Of a stretch of DNA of 64,000 nt, positions 57,505-64,000 are shown piece by piece. Position 1 is the first letter of the stretch, and every line of letters begins with the position of its first letter. The stretch is from NCBI RefSeq assembly GCF_900116605.1, contig NZ_FPBC01000001.1, positions 310,001-374,000 on the forward strand, in the 5' to 3' direction. Origin of the DNA: Pseudomonas marincola (lineage in GTDB: Bacteria > Pseudomonadota > Gammaproteobacteria > Pseudomonadales > Pseudomonadaceae). The position numbers and the translations under genes are program-made. The notes under the pieces are model-generated. The model searched no databases. It was given only the letters and a program-made list of their open reading frames with translations, and was not told the origin of the DNA.

Positions 57505-58155
57505 TCAGCGCTTGCGGCACAGCGTCAGGCCGTCGCCAATCGGCAGCAACGACAGATCAATTCGCGTATCGAGTTTAAGTGCGCTGTTGAGCATCTGGAT
57601 CGCCCGCGTATCGGCGCTCTCAGCATATATCTCAAGCACCCGGCCGCTCCACAGGGTGTTATCGAACAGCAACAACCCACCCTGACGCAGAAGCCGCAGA
57701 CCGTGTTCGAGATACGCCGGGTAATTGGCTTTGTCGGCATCGACAAAAACCAGATCAAATGTGTCATCGGCAAGTTGCGCCAGCGTCTCCAAGGCCGGAG
57801 CCAGGCGCTGTTCGATGCGCGAATCTACTCCCGCCTCCTGCCAATAACGCTCGGCGATGCGGTTGTAGTCCGCAGCCAGATCGCAACAAATCATCTGCCC
57901 GTCAGCCGGCATTGCCTGCGCCATGCACAATGCGCTGTAACCGGTGAACGTGCCGACTTCGACGATGCGCTTAGCGCCGGTGAGCTGCACCAGCAACGCC
58001 ATGAACTGACCTTGCTCGGGCGCGATTTGCCAGCGCGCAGTGGGCATTTGCGCGGTCTCGTCGCGCAGACGCTTTAACAGCGGCGTCTCGCGCAGGGAGA
58101 CATCAAGCAGGTAGTTATAGAGTGAATCGTCGAGATTCAAGGTTCGATTGGTCAT
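57505..58155 (-). CDS. class I SAM-dependent O-methyltransferase
   Basis: 216 residues of the catechol/caffeoyl-CoA O-methyltransferase family. Visible are the SAM motif VEVGTFTGYSALCMAQAM, then ICCDLAADYN, the metal-binding stretch DLVFVDADKANYPAYLEH, and the LLLFDNTLWSGRV stretch with another metal ligand. Substrate unknown. It starts 18 bp after the stop of the first NlpC/P60 gene and ends 18 bp before the HNH gene. Confidence 0.9.
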   Translation of the reverse strand: MTNRTLNLDDSLYNYLLDVSLRETPLLKRLRDETAQMPTARWQIAPEQGQFMALLVQLTGAKRIVEVGTFTGYSALCMAQAMPADGQMICCDLAADYNRIAERYWQEAGVDSRIEQRLAPALETLAQLADDTFDLVFVDADKANYPAYLEHGLRLLRQGGLLLFDNTLWSGRVLEIYAESADTRAIQMLNSALKLDTRIDLSLLPIGDGLTLCRKR

Positions 58156-58173
58156 ATCGCAAAACCCGTTCTA

Positions 58174-58692
58174 TCAAGGGTTGTGAGCAATATCCGCAGT
58201 GAACACGCGCTTGGCGTTGAGGTAGGCGCGCTGCCAGTAAACATTGCTCAGGCTATCAAGACGCACGGTACCACCACTTGAAGGCGCATGCACAAAGCGC
58301 CCTTCGCCGACATAAATACCGGCATGGCTGACCTTGTTGCCGCCAGCGGTCGCGAAGAACACCAGATCGCCACTTTGCAGGGCATTGCGCGAAACACTCG
58401 GGCCACGCAGATTGATCAGTTGCGAGGTGGTACGCGGCAACTGGATACCCGCAGCATCGCGGTAGACGAAGCCGATAAGGCCGCTGCAGTCAAAACCGCC
58501 TTGCGGGGTGTTGCCACCGTAAACATAAGGCGTGCCGACCAGGCCGATGGCGCGCATCAGCACATCATCTGCATTGCCGTTGAAACTGTGGCTGACAATA
58601 GGCTGAACCGGTTGGGGAGCCGGCGCCTGGCTGGCGCAACCGGCCAGCAAAGCGAGAACAAGTAATAGGGCGTTACGGGTCGTTGCTACCAT
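58174..58692 (-). CDS. NlpC/P60 lipoprotein (C40 peptidase), copy A
   Basis: 172 residues. Lipoprotein signal with lipobox LLAGC (Cys near residue 19), then an NlpC/P60 domain with catalytic Cys in GGFDCSGLIGF and His in KVSHAGIYVGEGRFVHA. It should cut stem peptides of peptidoglycan (gamma-D-Glu-mDAP type), anchored to the outer membrane. First of three related neighbouring genes, all minus strand. Confidence 0.9.
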   Translation of the reverse strand: MVATTRNALLLVLALLAGCASQAPAPQPVQPIVSHSFNGNADDVLMRAIGLVGTPYVYGGNTPQGGFDCSGLIGFVYRDAAGIQLPRTTSQLINLRGPSVSRNALQSGDLVFFATAGGNKVSHAGIYVGEGRFVHAPSSGGTVRLDSLSNVYWQRAYLNAKRVFTADIAHNP

Positions 58693-58732
58693 GCGAGTTC
58701 GATCCTGAGCCTTGCAAAATTACTGAGTCGAG

Positions 58733-59323
58733 CTAAGAGCGATGCGACACACGTGACCGAGAGGCTAGTACAGGCTGTTCGCGATTGCCACGATCGGTCT
58801 TGCTGCTGGCTACGCGAGAGGCCGCACTGGCCCCGCCGAGAAAGCGCTTGGCACCGATGTAATGGCGGCTCCAATACGCGCTGTCCAGCTTGGAAATACG
58901 GATTGTCTTGCCGGTACGCGGAGCATGAATGAAGCGCCCGCCGCCGATATACAGCCCCATGTGGCTGACCCGACCGCCACCGTTGTGGTTGAAGAACACC
59001 ACATCCCCTGCCCGCAGGCTGGAGCGCGCAACAGTTGGCGCTTTGGTCGAGTGCAGCATTTGCTGGGTCGTGCGCGGCAAGTGAATGTTCGCCTCGCTGC
59101 CAAACAGATACACGATCAGGCCGCTGCAATCGAACCCGCGATGAACACTGGTGCCGCCCCAGCGATACGGAATCCCTAACAACTCACGGGCGCGATCAAC
59201 AATGGCATCGGCCTTGGGCAACTCAACCTTGGCCGCTCGGGCTGCCGGGGCTGCATGAGCCTGGAATGCGGTGCTCACGGTCAAAGAGAGCAACAACAAT
59301 GATTTTATTAAAAAGTGACGCAT
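58733..59323 (-). CDS. NlpC/P60 secreted peptidase (C40), copy B
   Basis: 196 residues from the ATG at 59323. A normal Sec signal (MRHFLIKSLLLLSLTVSTAF, then AHA) without lipobox makes it a soluble periplasmic version of its neighbours. The catalytic Cys is in RGFDCSGLIVYLF, the His in RVSHMGLYIGGGRFIHA. A basic tail rich in Ser and Arg follows the domain. It lies 40 bp upstream of copy A. Confidence 0.9.
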   Translation of the reverse strand: MRHFLIKSLLLLSLTVSTAFQAHAAPAARAAKVELPKADAIVDRARELLGIPYRWGGTSVHRGFDCSGLIVYLFGSEANIHLPRTTQQMLHSTKAPTVARSSLRAGDVVFFNHNGGGRVSHMGLYIGGGRFIHAPRTGKTIRISKLDSAYWSRHYIGAKRFLGGASAASRVASSKTDRGNREQPVLASRSRVSHRS

Positions 59324-59441
59324 AAACTTAACAACCTGAATCTGGCAGCATACCAACGACGACGCTGCAAAAATTTAATGTGATCGCGGCTCACCACCTA
59401 AGACCGCACCTTGTTGAAAGATAAAAGCGGCCAAACACAAA

Positions 59442-59467
59442 TGAAAAAAGGCGCCTAAGCGCCTTTG
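59442..59467 (-). terminator. terminator of NlpC/P60 copy C
   Basis: AAAGGCGC-CTAA-GCGCCTTT, a perfect 8-bp stem with a four-base loop; on the minus strand followed by TTTTTTC. It lies 8 bp after the copy C stop, so copy C is transcribed apart from copies A and B. Confidence 0.9.
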
Positions 59468-59474
59468 AAAAACA

Positions 59475-60080
59475 CTACCGAACGGAGGACTGTTCTGTGG
59501 AAGCCATTGCCAGAACTCGTTTGGCTTCAAGATAATTTCGCTTCCAATAACTGTCCTTCAGGCTGTCGATCCGCACACCGTTGCGTCGGCTTGCGGAGTG
59601 GATGAATTGATCATCCCCCAAGTAAATACCAGCGTGGCTGACACGGCCCCGGCCATTGGTGCTGAAAAACACCACATCGCCCGGTTCAAGCTCACTGCGC
59701 TTAACGACAGGTGCATCTACTTGAATCATTTCACGCGTCGAGCGCGGCAACTGCAGGCCCGCCTCTTCTTCAAACAGATAACCGATAAAGCCACTGCAGT
59801 CGAAGCCGGTTTGCACCGAGCTACCGCCCCAGCGATAACGAGTACCCAGAAGTGAACGACCGTGAGAGAGAATGCTGTCTGCCAGTTCAGGCAGTTTGTA
59901 GGCTGTTTCATCACTGAATGATGGAACGTTTTCCGGTTCTGGCAGCGAGTCCAAGTCAATTGCAACCGTCGGGGCTTTGACTGCCTCCGTCATTGGCGGT
60001 TGCTGAGGCGCCTGGCTTGCACAAGCAGCCAGGAGGACAGTGAGTGCAATCGGCACGAGGGGCGATAGGCGTTTTAGCAT
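59475..60080 (-). CDS. NlpC/P60 lipoprotein (C40 peptidase), copy C
   Basis: 201 residues from the ATG at 60080. Lipobox VLLAAC (Cys near 20), Pro/Ala/Gln-rich linker, then NlpC/P60 with catalytic Cys in TGFDCSGFIGYLF and His in RVSHAGIYLGDDQFIHS. Copies A-C share the C-terminal pattern (V)R(I/L)DSL...YWxRxYLxAKRVL, so they arose by duplication. Ends at its own terminator. Confidence 0.9.
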   Translation of the reverse strand: MLKRLSPLVPIALTVLLAACASQAPQQPPMTEAVKAPTVAIDLDSLPEPENVPSFSDETAYKLPELADSILSHGRSLLGTRYRWGGSSVQTGFDCSGFIGYLFEEEAGLQLPRSTREMIQVDAPVVKRSELEPGDVVFFSTNGRGRVSHAGIYLGDDQFIHSASRRNGVRIDSLKDSYWKRNYLEAKRVLAMASTEQSSVR

Positions 60081-60156
60081 AGGGCGCGTACGTGTCAAAA
60101 TTCAGATATTCGCGAAACTATGCCTTCTATAGCGCCCATTTGCAAATTCTATTGAA

Positions 60157-60915
60157 CTAAATGTGACTTACCAGTGCCGGCAGAACATCTAAGGCAGTTC
60201 CTTGCAGGTGAACATCAACGGTTTCGCTAAGCGCCGTTACGGTCGGATTGACCTCTACGGTGAAGCCTCCGGCGAAGCGCGTACGCAGGATTGGCTCGGT
60301 AATATAGCCGAAGCTTGCCGTGGTGCCGACACTCATTACCAGGTCAAAACCCTGCATCATTTGCTCCTGCAATTGCGCTAATGCGCGCGTTGGCAGCATT
60401 TCCTCAAACAGCACCACCGGCGGGCGTAAAATCCCACCACAGTGTTTGCACAACGGCGGTAACGGCCTTTGCAGATGCTCGGCCAGTTGCGCATCGACCT
60501 CACCACAGGCCTGACAGAACAGCGGCGCTATTTCGCCGTGAATTTCAATCAATCGCTCGTCAGGGCTGCCCGCTACCCGGTGATAACCGTCAATATTCTG
60601 GGTCAGCACCCAGCATTCGGGCTTCAACTGCTGCAGTTTTGCCAGCGCATAATGCCCGGCATTGGGCTCTGCCTGCATACAGGCGCGCGCCAGTTCAGCC
60701 AGATATTTCCAGCACAGCGCCGGATCACGCCTGAGCATTGGCCCGGACAATGCCGTCTCGATGGCCAGCCCTTCAGCCGTTTTACCGTTGTACAGCCCGC
60801 CAAGGCCGCGATACGTCGGCAAACCGGAATCAGCCGACAAGCCTGCCCCGGTGATGACCAGAATCCGTTTGGCCGCCCTGATGGCGCTGACAACTTGCTC
60901 GACAGACGATTGCAC
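60157..60915 (-). CDS. Sir2-family NAD-dependent protein deacylase
   Basis: 252 residues from a GTG at 60915 with GGAG 5 nt upstream. Sirtuin motifs are GAGLSADSGLPTYRG, TQNIDGYHRVAG, IHGE, a four-Cys zinc site (FCQACGE and LCKHCGG) and MSVGTTASFGY. It removes acyl groups from lysines. The Ala/Tyr/Arg signature of desuccinylases was not resolved by eye. It follows the Tag-like gene by 13 bp. Confidence 0.92.
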   Translation of the reverse strand: MQSSVEQVVSAIRAAKRILVITGAGLSADSGLPTYRGLGGLYNGKTAEGLAIETALSGPMLRRDPALCWKYLAELARACMQAEPNAGHYALAKLQQLKPECWVLTQNIDGYHRVAGSPDERLIEIHGEIAPLFCQACGEVDAQLAEHLQRPLPPLCKHCGGILRPPVVLFEEMLPTRALAQLQEQMMQGFDLVMSVGTTASFGYITEPILRTRFAGGFTVEVNPTVTALSETVDVHLQGTALDVLPALVSHI

Positions 60916-60928
60916 GGCCGCTCCAGAC

Positions 60929-61600
60929 TCAGTGATTAACCGTGTGCGCGAGCATGACAGACAACTGGCACAGCGGCCGCCCGCTTTGTTCCTGCCAACT
61001 GTTGAAGAGTGCCTGCACCGCTGCCAGCTCTTTGAGGCTGGTGGGCGCTTTATCCACGACTTTCTGCGCCTTGAGCGCCGCCACCATGTCATCCGTCGGC
61101 ACAAAGGTGTCTTTACCGACCATACGCAGAAAACGCGGCGCCGATAAGCCGCCCAATTGCGTGCCCTGCTTGGCCAGGTATTTCCACAATCCCACGATGT
61201 CGCTGCTCGGCCAGTCGGCGATCAGCGCGCCAAAATTGCCACGACGCTGGCGCTCATCGAGAATGAACTGGGCATTGCGCGGCACGCTCTTGAGTTTGCC
61301 GAGGTGGCGAATGATGCGCGCATCCTGCATCAGGTTTTCCAGCCGCTCCGCCCCCATCAGCACCACTTTTTCGGGGTCGAAGCCGAAGAACACCTGCTCG
61401 AAAGCAGGCCATTTGGCGTCCACAAGGCTGTGTTTAAGCCCAGCGCGGAATATCCTCAGGCTCATGGTCGACAGATAACGGTCATCACTCAGCTCACGCA
61501 GGTACTGTTCGCTCTGCGGCTGCGGCAGGCGCGCTTCCAGCGCCCGGCTTGAGCCAAAGCGGTTCAGGCAGTATTCGTGGAGCCATTGGTAGTCGTGCAT
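60929..61600 (-). CDS. divergent DNA-3-methyladenine glycosylase I (Tag)-like protein
   Basis: 223 residues from the ATG at 61600. It aligns with Tag in FDPEKVVLMGAERLENLMQD and ARIIRHLGKLKSVPRNAQ, and has a C-terminal Trp/Lys-rich part. By my recalled alignment to E. coli Tag, the base-recognition Glu38 is replaced by Arg, Trp46 by His, and the N- and C-terminal zinc ligands are absent. It belongs to the superfamily but may not be an active m3A glycosylase. Confidence 0.8.
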   Translation of the reverse strand: MHDYQWLHEYCLNRFGSSRALEARLPQPQSEQYLRELSDDRYLSTMSLRIFRAGLKHSLVDAKWPAFEQVFFGFDPEKVVLMGAERLENLMQDARIIRHLGKLKSVPRNAQFILDERQRRGNFGALIADWPSSDIVGLWKYLAKQGTQLGGLSAPRFLRMVGKDTFVPTDDMVAALKAQKVVDKAPTSLKELAAVQALFNSWQEQSGRPLCQLSVMLAHTVNH

Positions 61601-61675
61601 TGCATGCTCTGTTGCCAACAAATCAGCAGCAGAGCATGCCTGAGCAGGCGCAGGCTGAAAAGGTCAATCGAGGGT

Positions 61676-62920
61676 TCAGAGCTTGTTGAACAGGTTCAGG
61701 CCACTGATTTTCACGTAGCTCTGCTGCGCTGCTTCGAGAATGATCGACTGGAACGACAGGCGTGACAGCGCCTCGGCGTAATCCAGCTCACGCAGGTCTG
61801 CCTGCACCGACTTGTTGACCAGCGAGACATCGTCATTATCAGTCTGGGTAGATTCAATAGTGTTCAGGCGCGCACCGATCTTGCCTCGCGTGAGGTCGAT
61901 AGTGGTCATGCCGTTGTCGAGATTGGTAATGGCCAGTGCCACGGCATCGCGGGTCTGGCGGTTGCCGGCCTCCGAGTCCGGCGCGGACTCCAGCGCTTTA
62001 CGCAAATCAGCGATGGTGTTGAGAATACTCACCTTGTTCGGCGGCGGGCTCGCCGGATTGGCATCCGGACCGGCTACCACAAAACTTGCACCGCCAGGCG
62101 GTGTGCCATTAACGAACAGCGACGTACCGGCATATTTGACCTGCGTATCCTTGCCCTCTTCCAGCACACCATTGGTCACTTCACCGGTATCAAGATTAGT
62201 GATGGAGTACTTGGTCGGGTCAGTCGGATCAAAATCCAACTGAATACCGGCCGCTGGGAAATTGGCAAACGCGACCTCATCCTCAATCAGCATACCGCTG
62301 ACGGTCGAGGCAGGCGCCGCCGGTGTTGAGTTGTCGGTAAGCGACAGGCGACCAGCGTTGACGGCACTCTGGAAGATCGCCAGACCGTTATCGCTGATCG
62401 GAACATTCAGTGAGGCAGAAATCTGCAGCGTGCGCTGGCCTTCATCGCCGGTATAGCTGTAGCTGCCATCCGGATTGCGCACGAACGGCTGGCTCTTGCC
62501 CTGAAAACCGGCAAACAGGTATTCACCACGGGCGTTGCGCGTATTCATCAAGCCCAGCAGTTCATCCTCACGCTGGCCCAACTCGGCAGAAATAGACTGC
62601 CGGTCAGCCTGGCTCAATGCGCCGTTACCGGCCTGAACGGCCAGTTCACGCACGCGCTGCATGATCGTGTTGACCGAGTTCAGGGTGACCTCTTCCTGCG
62701 TCAGGCTGCTGTTGGCCGCCGTCAGGTTGCTGCTGTACTGGCCCAGCACATTCTGCTGCTGCTCAAGTTGCAGCAGGCGCACCGATGCCACCGGATCATC
62801 GGCCGGGGTCAGAATCCGGTTACCGGTACTGATCTGCTCTTGCGTGCGAGTGGCGTCGGCATAATTGCGCTGCAGCCCGGAAACCCCGTTGTTAAACGCC
62901 TGAATAGTGGAAATACGCAT
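61676..62920 (-). CDS. flgL: flagellar hook-associated protein 3 (hook-filament junction)
   Basis: 414 residues. The N-terminus (MRISTIQAFNNGVSGLQRN, then TGNRILTPADDPVASVRLLQLEQ) and C-terminus (EALSRLSFQSIILEAAQQSYVKISGLNLFNKL region) are the flagellin-like coiled-coil ends; the middle is a variable surface domain. Exported by the flagellar apparatus to join hook and filament. 27 bp downstream of flgK. Confidence 0.95.
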   Translation of the reverse strand: MRISTIQAFNNGVSGLQRNYADATRTQEQISTGNRILTPADDPVASVRLLQLEQQQNVLGQYSSNLTAANSSLTQEEVTLNSVNTIMQRVRELAVQAGNGALSQADRQSISAELGQREDELLGLMNTRNARGEYLFAGFQGKSQPFVRNPDGSYSYTGDEGQRTLQISASLNVPISDNGLAIFQSAVNAGRLSLTDNSTPAAPASTVSGMLIEDEVAFANFPAAGIQLDFDPTDPTKYSITNLDTGEVTNGVLEEGKDTQVKYAGTSLFVNGTPPGGASFVVAGPDANPASPPPNKVSILNTIADLRKALESAPDSEAGNRQTRDAVALAITNLDNGMTTIDLTRGKIGARLNTIESTQTDNDDVSLVNKSVQADLRELDYAEALSRLSFQSIILEAAQQSYVKISGLNLFNKL

Positions 62921-62947
62921 AGGGCCTCCTTAAGCAGTTTTGGGTAA

Positions 62948-64000
62948 TTAGCGGAACGTGCCAATCAGGGTATCGAACAACGAGCGCGCAACTTGAATCA
63001 CCTGCGCCGAGGCGTTGTAGTACTGCTCGAACTTGATCAGGTTGGCCGCCTCTTCATCGAGGTTGACCGCCGACAGCGAATCGCGGTTATCGGTGGCCTG
63101 CTTGAGAATCGCGGTGGTTGCCTCGCTATCCTGACGCGCCTGCGCCGTCAGCGTGCCGACCCGCTCCACTGTGTCGCCGTAGCTGTCGGTGAAACTGGAG
63201 CCGGTGGCAATTCCGGTTACGGTCGGGTCAACCCCGATCACCTGTTTGTTTTGCAGATCGACCAGTTGCAGCGCGTTGCGGTTATCCGAAACGCCGGTGG
63301 CATTGAATGCCAATGTGAAGGTGTCGCCCTGCTGCGGCCTGCCGCTGATGGTGAACTCAATGGTCTGGCCGCCCGAGGTCAGCGTGTAGGTATTCACCTG
63401 CCCCGGCACGAAACTGCCGCCACCCTTGAGCGTAAGCGTGTCTGGCGCGGCCACCGTGAAGCCGGTTGTTGCGTCGTAGCTCAACTCTTTGCTGAAACCT
63501 TGCAACGCAGCGATATCTAGCGCGCTGCCGTTGGACACCAACGTCGGCTGGGACATAACGCCCGTGCCGCGGTTATCACCGATGATGTTGCCGTTGGCAT
63601 CAAGCGAGCCGTTAATCGAGCGGATCGGCGCGGCGAACGCCAGTTGGTCCGGCTGATCCAGTGTGACTTCGATCGTACCGGCAGCGCGACGCGTTGGCTG
63701 CAACTGGAACACGTCACCCTTCTGCACGGCAGACGGGTCAATTTGTACATTGAAGCCTTGATCGCGACCGGCGCTGTCGGTGAACGTCAGGCTGACCTCA
63801 GTGCTCGGCGCCGGCAGTGCAGTAACCTGCACATCGATCTTGGCGCCGTCACTGATACGCCGCGCCGTATAATTGGTGCCATCGAACTCCAGCCGATAAT
63901 CGCTGGTGGTCAACGACTCGGTGTCGCCGATGTACAACGCAGGCGACGCCGTACCGGTATTGCCCGACGCACTTTTGACCCTTAAGGCTGCCAGATCGGC
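62948..64000 (-). CDS. flgK: flagellar hook-associated protein 1, C-terminal part (cut by window edge)
   Basis: The frame is open to the window edge and gives the last 350 residues. The conserved C-terminal heptad region is clear: VNLDEEAANLIKFEQYYNAS followed by AQVIQVARSLFDTLIGTFR. Upstream lie beta-rich repeats (TLKGGGSFVPGQVNTYTL, GDTFTLAFNATGVSDNRNAL) typical of the large Pseudomonas FlgK surface domains. Start codon lies beyond position 64000. Confidence 0.94.
   Translation of the reverse strand, partial: ADLAALRVKSASGNTGTASPALYIGDTESLTTSDYRLEFDGTNYTARRISDGAKIDVQVTALPAPSTEVSLTFTDSAGRDQGFNVQIDPSAVQKGDVFQLQPTRRAAGTIEVTLDQPDQLAFAAPIRSINGSLDANGNIIGDNRGTGVMSQPTLVSNGSALDIAALQGFSKELSYDATTGFTVAAPDTLTLKGGGSFVPGQVNTYTLTSGGQTIEFTISGRPQQGDTFTLAFNATGVSDNRNALQLVDLQNKQVIGVDPTVTGIATGSSFTDSYGDTVERVGTLTAQARQDSEATTAILKQATDNRDSLSAVNLDEEAANLIKFEQYYNASAQVIQVARSLFDTLIGTFR

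Noticed and set aside
60157..60915. Calling the sirtuin a B12 enzyme because such genes are also named cobB
   Set aside because: The motifs are unmistakably Sir2; the corrin amidase CobB is the separate gene at 52325-53617.

Overview
The window looks like chromosomal DNA from a Pseudomonas-type gammaproteobacterium. The evidence is synteny and content: leuC-leuD-leuB-asd with a divergent LysR gene, gltX followed by two tRNA-Ala/tRNA-Glu pairs, a full-length trifunctional putA, ycgN and ycgL next to RNase D, and a btuB-cobO-cobB-bluB-cbiB-cobD-cobQ-cobU-cobT-cobC-cobS operon in the order known from Pseudomonas. Coding density is high. No prophage, integron, plasmid origin, IS transposase, rRNA or CRISPR array was seen.

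Layout. 1-4.1 kb (minus): leucine biosynthesis leuC, leuD, leuB and the start of asd, which runs off the left edge. 4.3-5.1 kb: divergent LysR regulator. 5.3-8.9 kb: a cytoplasmic sensor with six PAS domains plus GGDEF-EAL. 9.0-9.6 kb: a small heat-shock protein with a sigma-32-type promoter and a folded, ROSE-like leader. 9.6-12.4 kb: SDR oxidoreductase, dusC, a small secreted protein and a thioesterase. 12.6-14.8 kb: tandem terminators, four tRNA genes with their own promoter, and gltX. 14.9-19.5 kb: LysR regulator divergent from an EmrAB-type exporter pair, then a DMT transporter. 19.6-25.0 kb: housekeeping and uncharacterised genes (DUF2937, class II amidotransferase, oligopeptidase B, YajD-type HNH protein, SpoU-type methyltransferase).

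25.05-26.60 kb is a gene-free 1.5-kb repeat complex. Four 154-bp tandem units on the left and two inverted copies on the right flank a 622-bp core that has about 100-bp terminal inverted repeats and several strong hairpins. This is the least explained part of the window.

26.6-32.4 kb: a secreted HExxH protein, ycgN, a D-2-hydroxyacid dehydrogenase, ycgL-rnd, and a periplasmic beta-propeller lactonase-like protein. 32.7-36.7 kb: putA with two GTTGCA operator boxes. 37-42 kb: a spermidine synthase-like protein, a SpoIIAA-like protein, mercaptopyruvate sulfurtransferase, FadL porin and a periplasmic glutathione peroxidase. 42-45.3 kb: a COG4705 membrane protein, FTR1 iron permease with a cupredoxin-like partner, and a solute-binding-like protein.

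45.4-57.2 kb is a twelve-gene, mostly overlapping vitamin B12 locus on the minus strand. It is headed by a cobalamin riboswitch before btuB and includes an uncharacterised membrane protein between btuB and cobO. Together these genes import corrinoids, adenylate and amidate the ring, build the aminopropanol arm and dimethylbenzimidazole base, and assemble the nucleotide loop. 57.2-61.6 kb: small HNH protein, O-methyltransferase, three consecutive NlpC/P60 peptidoglycan hydrolases, a sirtuin and a divergent Tag-like protein. 61.7-64 kb: flgL and the 3' part of flgK, which runs off the right edge.

All calls come from reading the sequence and recalled family knowledge; no database search was run.
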